DNA of 64,000 bases from Xanthomonas melonis (GTDB lineage Bacteria > Pseudomonadota > Gammaproteobacteria > Xanthomonadales > Xanthomonadaceae), in assembly GCF_020783655.1 (NCBI RefSeq), contig NZ_JAJGQH010000004.1, positions 124,001 through 188,000 of the forward strand, in the 5' to 3' direction. Below are positions 46,103 to 55,095 of the stretch, in pieces. The notes under the pieces were generated by a model that saw only the letters and a program-made list of their open reading frames with translations, had not been told where the DNA came from and did no database searches. Position numbers and translations under genes: made by a program. Position 1 is the stretch's first letter; every line of letters begins with the position of its first letter.

Positions 46103-46166
46103 TTTCGCCTCAAACCCCCGACACCGCCACGTCGCACCCTGGCCGCTTCCAAGACGAGGACGGTCG

Positions 46167-47486
46167 ATGAAATCCCTGAAACTGTTATTGCGGTTCGCCA
46201 CCATCGGTGGGCTGATCCTGCTGTTGCTGATCCCCTTGCTGCTGATCCGTGGCGCGGTGCAGGACCGTGCCCGCTATCGTGACGAGGCGGTGGAGCGGGT
46301 GGCGCAGAGCAAGGCCGGCGAGCAGCAATTCATCGCGCCGGTGCGCGTGCTGCCGTATACCGAAGAGGTGCAGGTGACCGAGCCGGACGAGCAGGGCAAC
46401 CAGCGCAAGGTCTGGCGCAAGCGCGAAGGCGTGCTGATGCAGACGCCGCGTCGCCTGAAACTCGGCGGCGAGATGGTGCCGTCGGTCCGCGAGGTGGGCC
46501 TGTACCGGGTGCAGGTGTATTCCTGGAACGCCACCCTGCACGCGGAATATGCGCCGTTGGACTACGCTGCCGTGCCGACCCGCGTCTACGGCCGGCCGCA
46601 TCTGGCGGTGGGCATCTCCGACGTGCGCGGGCTGGTCGGCACCCCGCGGTTGCAGGTGGACGGGCGTGCAGTGGCACTGGAAAGCGGTGCCGGTGCATTG
46701 GCCGATCGCTCCGCAGGCGTGCATGCCGCGCTGAGCCCGCTGACCGACACGGCCGCCGGACGGCTGCAGGAGGGCAGCGTGGTGAACATGCAGTTCGTGC
46801 TGGACGGCACCCGCCGGCTGGCCATCGCGCCGATCGCCGACAACAACGAGATCGCCTTGCGCTCGGCCTGGCAGCACCCCTCCTTCGGCGGCCGTTTCCT
46901 GCCGAATGCGCCGAGCATCGGGCCCAAGGGTTTCGAGGCCACCTGGTCGCTGTCGTCGCTGGCCACCGGCGCACAGACCCAGCTGCAGTCCAGCCAGGAT
47001 GCGCTGGACATGCTGGAGGTGCGCCTGGTCGATCCGGTGGACGTGTATACCCAGGCCGACCGAGCCAGCAAGTACGGCATCCTGTTCGTGGTGCTGACCT
47101 TCGTGGCGTTCGTGCTGTTCGAATTGATCAAACGCCTGCCCATCCATCCGCTGCAATACCTGCTGGTCGGCCTGGCGTTGGCCATCTTCTTCCTGCTGCT
47201 GCTCAGTCTGTCCGAGCAGATCGCGTTCTGGAAGGCGTACCTGCTCTCGGCCGCAGCGTGTATCGGGCTGCAGTTCTTCTACCTGTCGGGCGTGCTGCGC
47301 AGCTGGGGCCGCGCCGCAGGATTCTCGGTGATGCTCACGGCCCTGTATGGGGTGCTGTACAGCCTGTTGATCTCCGAAGACAACGCATTGCTGATGGGCT
47401 CCCTGCTGCTGTTCGGCATCCTGGCCAGCATCATGTGGGTGACCCGCAAACTCGATTGGTACGAACTTGGCAATAGTCTGCGCTGA
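46167..47486 (+). CDS. creD: Cell envelope integrity protein CreD
   Basis: 439-residue inner-membrane protein. One N-terminal helix (residues 8-27), a periplasmic domain of about 270 residues (HAEYAPLDYAAVPTRVYGRPHLAVGISDVRGL) and five or six C-terminal helices match the CreD family. In E. coli its overexpression gives colicin E2 tolerance and in Stenotrophomonas it supports envelope integrity. The ATG is preceded by GAGGA. The cre tag upstream points to control by the adjacent CreBC. Confidence 0.95.
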   Translation: MKSLKLLLRFATIGGLILLLLIPLLLIRGAVQDRARYRDEAVERVAQSKAGEQQFIAPVRVLPYTEEVQVTEPDEQGNQRKVWRKREGVLMQTPRRLKLGGEMVPSVREVGLYRVQVYSWNATLHAEYAPLDYAAVPTRVYGRPHLAVGISDVRGLVGTPRLQVDGRAVALESGAGALADRSAGVHAALSPLTDTAAGRLQEGSVVNMQFVLDGTRRLAIAPIADNNEIALRSAWQHPSFGGRFLPNAPSIGPKGFEATWSLSSLATGAQTQLQSSQDALDMLEVRLVDPVDVYTQADRASKYGILFVVLTFVAFVLFELIKRLPIHPLQYLLVGLALAIFFLLLLSLSEQIAFWKAYLLSAAACIGLQFFYLSGVLRSWGRAAGFSVMLTALYGVLYSLLISEDNALLMGSLLLFGILASIMWVTRKLDWYELGNSLR

Positions 47487-47493
47487 GAGCGGC

Positions 47494-47913
47494 ATGAGAG
47501 CGCAGGCACAACTGGTCCGGCGGGCGCAGCGTTTGCTGCCCGCAGGGATCGACACGGTGGCGCTGCTTCCCGCAGCGCTACCGCAACAGTGGGAAGGCTC
47601 GGCACTATCGGCCTTGCCGTGGGCCGGGCAGGGGCGCGGCGGGGTGATCGGCTTGCGCTTGCATGACCGCACCGCCGAGGACTTGCGCACCGGTGGCTGC
47701 AACTTCATGCAGGCGCCACGGCAGCAGATGACGCAGGGGGAGGCCGGCCTGCGTCGCTACGGGCCATGGCAGCGCCTGAGCAATGGCAGCTACTGGACCC
47801 GCAGCAATGATGCGTTGCTCGGGGTGCTGGTGGCGGCGGAAGCGTCGGCAGTGTGGTTGATGTGGCAACAGCCCGGTGCCCTGCAACAGCGCCACGGCAG
47901 CTGGCTGCGCTGA
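47494..47913 (+). CDS. Hypothetical protein downstream of creD
   Basis: 139 residues starting MRAQAQLVRRAQRLLPAG, seven bases after the creD stop, so it is probably co-transcribed with creD. It has no signal peptide. Features are a hydrophobic stretch late in the protein (ALLGVLVAAEASAVWLMW) that is too interrupted for a sure membrane helix, and a conserved-looking GGVIGLRLHDRTAEDLRTGG segment. No family was recognised. Its place suggests a CreBC-dependent accessory role, which is inference only. Confidence 0.65.
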   Translation: MRAQAQLVRRAQRLLPAGIDTVALLPAALPQQWEGSALSALPWAGQGRGGVIGLRLHDRTAEDLRTGGCNFMQAPRQQMTQGEAGLRRYGPWQRLSNGSYWTRSNDALLGVLVAAEASAVWLMWQQPGALQQRHGSWLR

Positions 47914-47955
47914 GCGGCGGTGGCGGGGCAGCGCGATACGTCCGGCTCGCTTACC

Positions 47956-48567
47956 ATGGCCGGCATGACCGGTACCTCCCTCATCGTCGAAGCAGTAAGC
48001 GGCAATGCGGTGCTGCCGTATCTGGATGCGGTGGCGCAGCTGCGCATCGCGGTGTTTCGTGCATGGCCCTATCTGTACGAGGGCGATGCCGATTACGAAC
48101 GCGACTATCTGGCAGCGTATGCGGCCTCGCCGCAGAGCGTGTTCGTGCTGGCGCGCGATGGCGATGCGGTGATCGGCGCGTCCACCGGCCTGCCGCTGCT
48201 CGACGACAGCGAGGCGTTTCATGCACCGTTCCGTGCCGCCGGCATCGATCCGGCCAGCGTGTTCTATTTCGGCGAATCGGTATTGCTGCCCGCGTATCGC
48301 GGGCGGGGCATCGGCCATGCGTTCTTCGACCGCCGCGAAGCGCATGCGCGCGCGCTGGGCCGCTTCGCGCTCACCGCCTTCTGCTCGGTGGAACGCACGC
48401 CCGACGATCCGCGCAAGCCAGCCGACTATCGGCCCAACGATGCGTTCTGGCGCAAGCGCGGTTATGCGCCGCAGCCGGACATGCAGGTGCGGCTGGCGTG
48501 GGCGGAGTTGCAACGCGGGCAGATCGACCACAGTTTGAGCGTATGGACGCGCGCATTGGCGGACTAG
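47956..48567 (+). CDS. GNAT-family N-acetyltransferase
   Basis: About 203 residues (an ATG nine bases later gives 200). The acetyl-CoA binding segment is VLLPAYRGRGIGHAFFDRREAHAR, preceded by the strand SVFYFGES. The N-terminal LRIAVFRAWPYLYEGDADYERDYLAAY and C-terminal RPNDAFWRKRGYAP are typical of a GNAT subgroup found beside nitrilase-family genes. Its stop is 85 bases before such a gene, so the two may act on one metabolite. The acceptor is unknown. Confidence 0.82.
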   Translation: MAGMTGTSLIVEAVSGNAVLPYLDAVAQLRIAVFRAWPYLYEGDADYERDYLAAYAASPQSVFVLARDGDAVIGASTGLPLLDDSEAFHAPFRAAGIDPASVFYFGESVLLPAYRGRGIGHAFFDRREAHARALGRFALTAFCSVERTPDDPRKPADYRPNDAFWRKRGYAPQPDMQVRLAWAELQRGQIDHSLSVWTRALAD

Positions 48568-48651
48568 CTGCGCCCGTACCTCCTGCATGGCCGCCTGCCA
48601 CCCGCGCGGGTCGCCTGCACTTGTTCCCGCTTCCCGTCACAGGAAACCGCC

Positions 48652-49548
48652 ATGAATGCGCCGCTCACCATCGCCGTTGCCAAGTACCCGATCGGTCGAC
48701 CGGCGGATTTCGACGCCTTTGCCGTACGCGTGTCGGCCCTGGTCGGCGAGGCGGCGCTGGCCGGCGCGCGCGTGGCGGTGCTGCCGGAATACCTGTCGCT
48801 GGAGCTGGCCGCGACCTTCGGCACGCAGATCTCCGCCGGCCTGCCAGAGTCGCTGGCGGCCATCCAGGCCTTGCGTGCACCGTGGCTGGAGCTGTTTGCC
48901 GGGCTGGCCCGGCAGCACCGCCTGCATCTGATATCCGGCAGCTTTCTGCTGGATCTGGGCCAGGGGCGCTACCGCAATCGCAGCGATTGGTTCACGCCGG
49001 ATGGCCGCCACGGGTGGCAGGACAAGCTGCAGCTCACCGGCTTCGAAAAAGCGACCGGGCTGATCGAGCCGGGCGATGCGCTGAAGGTGTTCGACCTGGA
49101 CGGCGTGCGTGCGGCGATCGCGATCTGCTACGACAGCGAATTCCCGCTGCCGGTGCATGCGCAGTACGAAGCCGGTGCGCGCCTGCTGATCGTGCCCAGT
49201 TGCACCGACACCGACGCCGGCGCCACCCGCGTGCGCGTCGGCTGCCTGGCGCGCGCGCTGGAGAACCGCATCTTCGTCGCGCAGTCGGTCACCGCCGGGC
49301 ATGCGCCCTGGAGCCCGGCACTGGACGTCAATACCGGTGAGGCGGCGGTGTTCGCACCGATGGATGTGGGCTTCCCCGCCGACGGCGTGCTCGCGCAGAC
49401 CGGCGGCGAGGCGGTATGGGCGTATGCGGCGCTGGATTTCGCTGCCTTCGAAGCCAGCCGCGCCCAGGCGCAGGTGGCCAATGATCGCGATTGGTCCGGG
49501 CAGTTGGGAGCCGGCCTCGCGCGTGCCCGGCTGGCGACCTGGGAATGA
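48652..49548 (+). CDS. Carbon-nitrogen hydrolase (nitrilase superfamily)
   Basis: 298 residues with the full Glu-Lys-Cys triad: Glu46 in AVLPEYLSLE, Lys125 in WQDKLQLTG and Cys159 in IAICYDSEFPLP. The later VPSCTDTDAGATRVRVGCLARALENR segment is the usual dimer/active-site support. It hydrolyses an amide or nitrile; omega-amidase or N-carbamoyl/amide hydrolase are equally possible. The preceding GNAT gene on the same strand points to a shared small-molecule pathway. Confidence 0.9.
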   Translation: MNAPLTIAVAKYPIGRPADFDAFAVRVSALVGEAALAGARVAVLPEYLSLELAATFGTQISAGLPESLAAIQALRAPWLELFAGLARQHRLHLISGSFLLDLGQGRYRNRSDWFTPDGRHGWQDKLQLTGFEKATGLIEPGDALKVFDLDGVRAAIAICYDSEFPLPVHAQYEAGARLLIVPSCTDTDAGATRVRVGCLARALENRIFVAQSVTAGHAPWSPALDVNTGEAAVFAPMDVGFPADGVLAQTGGEAVWAYAALDFAAFEASRAQAQVANDRDWSGQLGAGLARARLATWE

Positions 49549-49705
49549 GGCCGCCACACTGCGCGTAGTGCGGATGCAGGCAGATCACGTTCGCAAGCCC
49601 GCTGGGACGTCCGTGGCATGCCCGTGCTGCCATGCGCAGCGCCCGCCGGCGCCGTGATCGTGGTGTACTGGCGGCCTTCTCCAGCACGGTTGTCCAGACG
49701 CACCC

Positions 49706-50797
49706 ATGGCCAAAAAGAATCTGATTCCGCATAGCGTCCGGCTCGAGTTCACGCCGGGCGCGCTGGTGCACAGCAATCTGTCCGGTGCTGCATTCACCGA
49801 CGACTGGCTATGGGTGGCCGGCGACGAAGCCTGCTCGGTGGACCGGTTGCGCAGGTTGCAGCCCGGCCAGCGCGAACGCCTGCGCTTCGGCGAAGGCCAG
49901 AGTTTTCCGCTGGCCGAGCTATTGGACCTGCCGGGTGAGGATGCCGAGGAAGCCGACCTGGAAGGAATGGGATTGTCGGATGGCTATCTGTGGGTGGTGG
50001 GTTCGCATGGCTCCAAGCGCAAGAACGCCAAACCCGGCCGCACCGATGCCGACAATGCCAAGCGGCTGACCAAACTCAAGCTCGACGCCAACCGCCGCCT
50101 GCTGGCCTGCCTGCCGGTCGAACGCGACGACGACGGCACGCCGCGGCTGGTGCGGCAGACCGCCGATGGCCGCCGCGCGCTGCGTCTGAAGGGCGACGCC
50201 AAGCACAACCAGCTCACCGAGCTGTTGGCCGAGGACCCGCATTTCGGCCCGTTCCTGAAGATTCCCGGCAAGGACAACGGTTTCGACATCGAGGGCATCG
50301 TGGTCGACGGCCAGCGCCTGTTGCTGGGCCTGCGCGGGCCGGTGCTGCGCGGCTGGTCGGCGCTGCTGGAGATCGCAGTGGAAGCGCATGGCGACCATCT
50401 GCGGCTGGCCCCACTGGACGAGGACGGCACGCTGCTGCGCAAGCATTTCCTGCAGCTGGGTGGGCTGGGCGTGCGCGACCTGCACTATTCCGGCGACGAT
50501 CTGTACCTGCTGGCCGGGCCGACCATGGTCCTGAACGGCGAGATCCGCCTGTTGAAATGGCCGGATGCGCGCAAGGTGCTGGCCGCCAACCGCGAGCCGG
50601 TGCGGTTCCAGCACACGCTGCTGGAATCGGCGGTGTTGCCGCATGGCAAGGACAGCGATCGCGCCGAAGCGATCTGCGACCTGCCGCCGCAGCTGGCCGG
50701 CAGGCGTCCGAGCTGGCTGGTGCTGTACGACGCGCCTGGCCCGGCGCGCAGCGGTGGCGACTGCGTGGTCTACGGCGACCTGCTGTGCAACCGCTGA
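49706..50797 (+). CDS. DUF3616-containing protein
   Basis: 363-residue beta-rich protein, probably a propeller-like fold. Repeated [56 protein letters not shown] and [12 protein letters not shown] segments match DUF3616. No signal peptide is seen, so it is cytoplasmic. The start lacks a clear ribosome site; [10 protein letters not shown] is the first Met and the fold starts soon after. Function unknown. It precedes gltX by 67 bases. Confidence 0.85.
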   Translation: MAKKNLIPHSVRLEFTPGALVHSNLSGAAFTDDWLWVAGDEACSVDRLRRLQPGQRERLRFGEGQSFPLAELLDLPGEDAEEADLEGMGLSDGYLWVVGSHGSKRKNAKPGRTDADNAKRLTKLKLDANRRLLACLPVERDDDGTPRLVRQTADGRRALRLKGDAKHNQLTELLAEDPHFGPFLKIPGKDNGFDIEGIVVDGQRLLLGLRGPVLRGWSALLEIAVEAHGDHLRLAPLDEDGTLLRKHFLQLGGLGVRDLHYSGDDLYLLAGPTMVLNGEIRLLKWPDARKVLAANREPVRFQHTLLESAVLPHGKDSDRAEAICDLPPQLAGRRPSWLVLYDAPGPARSGGDCVVYGDLLCNR

Positions 50798-50864
50798 GCG
50801 GTCGCCGGGCAGCGCCCCGCTGCGCAAGGTAAAATCGGCCCACCCCCGTTTCGCCGAGCGCTCC

Positions 50865-52268
50865 ATGACCTGCCGCACCCGCTTCGCCCCCAGCCCGACC
50901 GGTTACCTGCATATCGGCGGCGCCCGCACCGCCCTGTATTGCTGGCTTGAGGCACGTCGTCGCGGCGGGCAGTTCGTGCTGCGTATCGAAGACACCGACC
51001 GCGAACGCAGCACCCAGGCGGCCATCGACGCCATCCTGGAAGCGATGGACTGGCTGGGGCTGGACTACGACGAAGGCCCGATCTACCAGACCCAGCGCAT
51101 CGCCCGCTACCAGGAGGTGGCCGAGCAGCTGCTGGCGCAGGGCAAGGCGTATTACGCCTACGAAACCCGCGAGGAGCTGGACGCCATGCGCGAGGCGGCC
51201 ATGGCCAGGCAGGAAAAGCCGCGCTACAACGGGGCTGCGCGCGAGCAGCAGCTGGCGTACCGCGACGACCCCAATCGTGTCATCCGTTTCAAGAATCCCG
51301 TCGACGGCAGCGTGGTGTTCGACGACCTGATCAAGGGCCGCATCGAGATCGCCAACAGCGAGCTCGACGACATGGTGATCTTTCGCCCGGACGGCTACCC
51401 CACCTACAACTTCGCGGTGGTGGTGGACGATTGGGACATGGGCATCACCGAGGTCATCCGCGGCGACGACCACATCAACAACACGCCGCGCCAGATCAAT
51501 ATCTATGCAGCGCTGGGGGCGCCGGTGCCGCGCTTCGGGCACATGCCCATGATCCTGGACGAGCAGGGCGCCAAACTGTCCAAGCGCACCGGTGCGGCCG
51601 ACGTGATGCAGTACAAGGACGCCGGCTACCTGCCGCATGCGTTGATCAACTACCTGGCCCGTCTGGGCTGGTCGCATGGCGACCAGGAGCTGTTCAGCCG
51701 CCAGGAATTGCTCGACCTGTTCGACATCACCGACGTCAACTCCAAGGCCGCACGGCTGGACATGGCCAAACTTGGCTGGGTCAACCAGCACTATCTGAAG
51801 ACCGACGACCCGGCCAGCATCGCGCCGCAGCTGGAGTACCAGCTGGGCAATCTCGGCATCGACGTAGCCGATGGCCCGGCTGCAGCGGACGTGGTGGTGG
51901 CGCTGCGCGAGCGCGTGCAGACCTTGAAGGAGATGGCCGACAAGGCCGTGGTCTGGTACCGGCCGTTGGAGGTGTACGACGAAGCGGCGGTGATCAAGCA
52001 CTTGAAACTCGGTGCCGAAGTGCCGTTGGGCAAGGTGCGCGAGCTGCTGGCGGCGCTGGGCGACTGGAGCGTGGAGAGCGTCTCGGCGGCGCTGCACGAT
52101 GCCGCTGCCGCGCTGGAACTGGGGATGGGCAAGGTGGCTCAGCCGCTGCGCGTGGCCATCACCGGCACGCAGGTCAGCCCGGATATCTCGCAGACGGTGT
52201 ACCTGGCCGGGCGCGAGGGCGCCTTGAAACGCATCGACGCCGCACTCATCAAGATCGGAGCGGCCTGA
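50865..52268 (+). CDS. gltX: Glutamyl-tRNA synthetase
   Basis: 467-residue class I aminoacyl-tRNA synthetase. The HIGH motif is [15 protein letters not shown] (His16) and the KMSKS motif appears as KLSKR near residue 237; the C-terminal anticodon-binding helical domain is complete. ATG ([13 protein letters not shown]) is fixed by the conserved N-terminus. The zur gene starts 13 bases after the stop, so the two are likely in one transcript. Confidence 0.97.
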   Translation: MTCRTRFAPSPTGYLHIGGARTALYCWLEARRRGGQFVLRIEDTDRERSTQAAIDAILEAMDWLGLDYDEGPIYQTQRIARYQEVAEQLLAQGKAYYAYETREELDAMREAAMARQEKPRYNGAAREQQLAYRDDPNRVIRFKNPVDGSVVFDDLIKGRIEIANSELDDMVIFRPDGYPTYNFAVVVDDWDMGITEVIRGDDHINNTPRQINIYAALGAPVPRFGHMPMILDEQGAKLSKRTGAADVMQYKDAGYLPHALINYLARLGWSHGDQELFSRQELLDLFDITDVNSKAARLDMAKLGWVNQHYLKTDDPASIAPQLEYQLGNLGIDVADGPAAADVVVALRERVQTLKEMADKAVVWYRPLEVYDEAAVIKHLKLGAEVPLGKVRELLAALGDWSVESVSAALHDAAAALELGMGKVAQPLRVAITGTQVSPDISQTVYLAGREGALKRIDAALIKIGAA

Positions 52269-52281
52269 CGCCGGAGCCCGT

Positions 52282-52791
52282 ATGACCAAGCACACCCCTT
52301 CGCAGAAGCATGCCTGTACCGAGCCTCACCATCATGTCCACGACGCCAACAGCTTCGTGCGCGCGGTGGAACGCGCCTGTGGCGAGCGCGGCCTGCGGCT
52401 GACGCCGATCCGCGCCAACGTGCTGCGCCTGATCGCCGATGCCGGCAAGCCGGTCAAGGCCTACGAACTGCTGGACTGGGTGCGTGAAGGCAAGGGCGTG
52501 GGTGCCGATGCGCCGCCCACGGTATACCGTGCGCTGGATTTCCTGATGGCCAACGGCTTCGTGCACAAGCTCGAATCGGTCAACGCCTTCGTCGCCTGCC
52601 ACCACCCCAACAGCGCCCAGCACTCGGTCCCGTTTTTGATCTGCGACCGCTGCCATAGCGCGGTGGAACTGGAAGACCGCGACGTGGTGTCGCAGCTGGA
52701 GGCCCGCGCCAAGGCTTTGGGGTTCCAGCCGCAGGCGCAGACGCTGGAAGTGCACGGCCTGTGCGCCAAGTGCGCGGTGGCCGAGGCCTAG
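52282..52791 (+). CDS. zur: Zinc uptake regulator Zur (Fur family)
   Basis: 169-residue Fur-family repressor. The winged helix (LRLTPIRANVLRLIADAGKPVKAYELLDWV) is followed by the DNA-reading VYRALDFLMANGFVHKLES. The structural zinc site is CDRCH near residue 116 with CAKC close to the C-terminus. An N-terminal His-rich stretch (EPHHHVHD) could be an extra metal contact. It represses zinc uptake genes when zinc is ample. Its likely targets in this window are the ZnuD-type receptor and the MerC-like gene at 62 kb. GGAG precedes the ATG. Confidence 0.93.
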   Translation: MTKHTPSQKHACTEPHHHVHDANSFVRAVERACGERGLRLTPIRANVLRLIADAGKPVKAYELLDWVREGKGVGADAPPTVYRALDFLMANGFVHKLESVNAFVACHHPNSAQHSVPFLICDRCHSAVELEDRDVVSQLEARAKALGFQPQAQTLEVHGLCAKCAVAEA

Positions 52792-52870
52792 CCGGTCCGG
52801 TTCGGGCGGCTGCTCGACTGTCTGGCGTCTGCGTTCCGCTACCGGGCGTCACGGAGCGCAAGCGCGGCGC

Positions 52871-53779
52871 TCAGGCCATTACCGCCGCATCGGGTGTACT
52901 TGCACGCAGCCGCTGCGCATCGCGCGCCGGTGGCTCGCCCAGGATGCGCGCGTAGTCGCGGCTGAACTGCGAGGCGCTTTCGTAGCCCACCCGAAAGCCC
53001 GCATCGGCGGCAGTCAGCGCGTCGGCGACCATCAGCCGGCGCGCTTCGTGCACGCGCAGGTGCGAGCGGTACTCCAGCGGCGTCATCGAGGTCACCGTCT
53101 TGAAGTGCGCGTGGAAGGTGGAACGGCTCATCGCCGACAGGTCGGCGATCTGCTCGATGCTGAAGCGCTCGGTGTAGTGTTCGCGCAACCAGACGATGGC
53201 CCTGGAGATCTGGTTGAGCCGGCTGTCGGCGATCGCCATCTGGCGCACCACCGCATTGGCGGGATCGGCCATCAACCGATACAGCAGTTCGCGCGTCACC
53301 AGCGGTGCCAGCGCGGCGATTTCCTGCGGTTGATCGAGCAGTCGCGCCAGCCGCACCGCGGCATCCTGCAACGGCGGCGTGCTGCGGTTGAGCAGCAACC
53401 CCGCAGTCGCGGTGGTGCGTCCCGGCTCGGCGAGTTCGGGATGGTTGATCGCCAGCTCGCTGAGGACGGCAGTATCCAGGTCCAGGCAAAAGCACAGGTA
53501 TGGCAGCGCAGCACTGGCCTCGGTCACCGACCCGACGATGGGCAGGTCCACCGAGGCCACCAGGTACATCTGTGGATGGTAGTGATAGGCCTGTGCTCCC
53601 AGCATTGCCTGCTTGCGGCCTTGTGCCACCAGGCACAGCATCGGGGTGTACACGGTCGGGATCGATAGCGTGCGCACGGAGCTGCGCATGATCTGCAGCC
53701 CGGGAATGCCCGTGGCATGCAGGCCATCGGCCGGTGCGTGGCGCAGCAGCAGGGCGCTCAATTCGGTCAGCGAAGACAT
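52871..53779 (-). CDS. AraC-family transcriptional regulator
   Basis: 302 residues: an N-terminal AraC_N-type domain (MLCLVAQGRKQAMLGAQAYHYHP, YLVASVDLPIVG) and a C-terminal pair of helix-turn-helix motifs (FSIEQIADLSAMSRSTFHAHFKTVTSMTPLEYRSHLRVHEARRLM in sequence, then GYESASQFSRDYARILGEPP). This subgroup typically regulates an oxidoreductase gene beside it; no such gene is adjacent here, so the target is unknown. It converges with zur. Confidence 0.92.
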   Translation of the reverse strand: MSSLTELSALLLRHAPADGLHATGIPGLQIMRSSVRTLSIPTVYTPMLCLVAQGRKQAMLGAQAYHYHPQMYLVASVDLPIVGSVTEASAALPYLCFCLDLDTAVLSELAINHPELAEPGRTTATAGLLLNRSTPPLQDAAVRLARLLDQPQEIAALAPLVTRELLYRLMADPANAVVRQMAIADSRLNQISRAIVWLREHYTERFSIEQIADLSAMSRSTFHAHFKTVTSMTPLEYRSHLRVHEARRLMVADALTAADAGFRVGYESASQFSRDYARILGEPPARDAQRLRASTPDAAVMA

Positions 53780-53972
53780 GTAGAACTCATCGATGCACAG
53801 GGCGGCCTGGCCGCGTTGCCATCGATGCTACAAGAGTGCAGGTCACGCGGCCGCCAAGGCCAGACCCGATCGGCGATGTCGCCGCAGGCCGCCAGCAGGG
53901 CGTCTCCGGCGCTGATCGGGCACTCACGCATAATCGATATCATGATCGCCCGTCTCGTGCCCGCGTCGTTCC

Positions 53973-54176
53973 ATGCCCGCAAAGCCGTCCACGTTTCCAA
54001 TGCCGACCAGCCCAGCCGAGTGGAAGAAGCTCGAGGCGGCCGCCGCGGCAGAACTCGCCCTGCGCACCGAGCAGGCGTACCGGCAGATCCTGGGTATCCT
54101 GCAGACGCACGGGCCTCTGCTGAGCGAGACGCAACGCCGGGGTCTGCACAAGCGACTGCGGAGTGGAGGGCGCTGA
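53973..54176 (+). CDS. Small hypothetical protein, 67 residues
   Basis: Starts MPAKPSTFPMPTSP and continues with an Ala/Glu-rich helix (AEWKKLEAAAAAELALRTEQAYRQIL) and a basic end (GLHKRLRSGGR). A second Met at codon 10 is an alternative start. The amino-acid pattern is that of a real soluble helical protein, but the ribosome site is weak and no family is recognised. Divergent from the AraC-type gene. Confidence 0.45.
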   Translation: MPAKPSTFPMPTSPAEWKKLEAAAAAELALRTEQAYRQILGILQTHGPLLSETQRRGLHKRLRSGGR

Positions 54177-54479
54177 TCCAGCGCCCATGCAGGTTTTGAT
54201 GGACCAACACATGGTCGGGTCGAGGCCGCCGGGGACGGTCGATGCCCCGATGGCGATGATGACCAGCCAAGCGCTACGCGCTCCGATCCATGCTCGAACG
54301 ACGCGGTCGGCCGCAAGCGTGGTAGGCCGACGGCCGACAGGCACGTGCTGGACAGGCAGCTCAAGAAAGCGGCCGCGGGAAACGCGCCCAGGATTCCCGG
54401 GCGCCCACGGACGCTCGGTTCGGGAACCCCGGGCGACGCCCGTGCCTGCCTGGCAGCGCAGTCGTTCCGACAGCTACGC
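54177..54479. other. Intergenic region, nothing recognised
   Basis: About 300 bases. Several short frames cross it, none with a ribosome site or family resemblance. A decayed gene is possible but cannot be shown. Confidence 0.3.
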
Positions 54480-55094
54480 TCAGTTCGGTTCCATGACCGA
54501 TTGCTGCACCACCAGCCACGCCCTGGCGATGCCGCTGCTGCGCTGTAGCGTCGCCAGCGCGCCCTGCGCTCGCTCGATGCTGGGGTAGCTGATCACCGCG
54601 CTTCCGTCGATCGTGGAGGCGTACGTGATACTGCCGTTGGTGCTGCTGGCCAACGCGTTCGCGGTGGCCGGCGTGGTGCCGGTCAGTTTGACCTGCGGTC
54701 GAACCAGGACGGCGCGCCCGGTGCGTTCGTTGACCGCCGCCGCGATCGTCCGTTCTGCGCCCGATGCCCGGTTGGCCGACGCCCTGGGGCCCGGCATGCT
54801 CGCAGGCGAGTCGCTCAACACGATCGCGTAAGGGCCGATGCGTGCAGCCACCTTGCCGGCAGGCGAGGCCATCGCGCCATTGGTCCTGGCCAGGTTCGCT
54901 TGCGGTGCCGCTGTTGCGGGCCGACGCTGATCGATGACGGTGCCCGGCAGCATGCGGAACATGTCCTTGCCGGACTGGAAGCGCTCGCCGGTGGCGGCCG
55001 CGGCCAGCGCGTTGGCGTCCATGGACTGTGCCTGGGCGCTGCCGGAAGCGACGGTGCAGACGGTGAGCAGTACGGCGATGAAAGTGGATTTCAT
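54480..55094 (-). CDS. Small secreted protein encoded directly after a kexin-like protease; candidate chaperone or inhibitor
   Basis: 204 residues with a clear signal peptide (MKSTFIAVLLTVCTVASGSAQAQ). The mature protein is Ala/Ser/Thr-rich, with a 'LARTNGAMASPAGK' middle and a C-terminal unit ITYASTIDGSAVISYPSIER followed by AQGALATLQRSSGIARAWLVVQQSV. This strand-helix-strand order recalls the small fold of subtilase propeptides (I9), though I cannot confirm homology. Its ATG lies one base after the protease stop, so the two are surely co-transcribed. In Aeromonas the kexin-like protease ASP needs a small secreted partner (ORF2) encoded right after it; this gene occupies the same place. The function is inferred. 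Confidence 0.7.
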   Translation of the reverse strand: MKSTFIAVLLTVCTVASGSAQAQSMDANALAAAATGERFQSGKDMFRMLPGTVIDQRRPATAAPQANLARTNGAMASPAGKVAARIGPYAIVLSDSPASMPGPRASANRASGAERTIAAAVNERTGRAVLVRPQVKLTGTTPATANALASSTNGSITYASTIDGSAVISYPSIERAQGALATLQRSSGIARAWLVVQQSVMEPN

Positions 55095-55095
55095 A

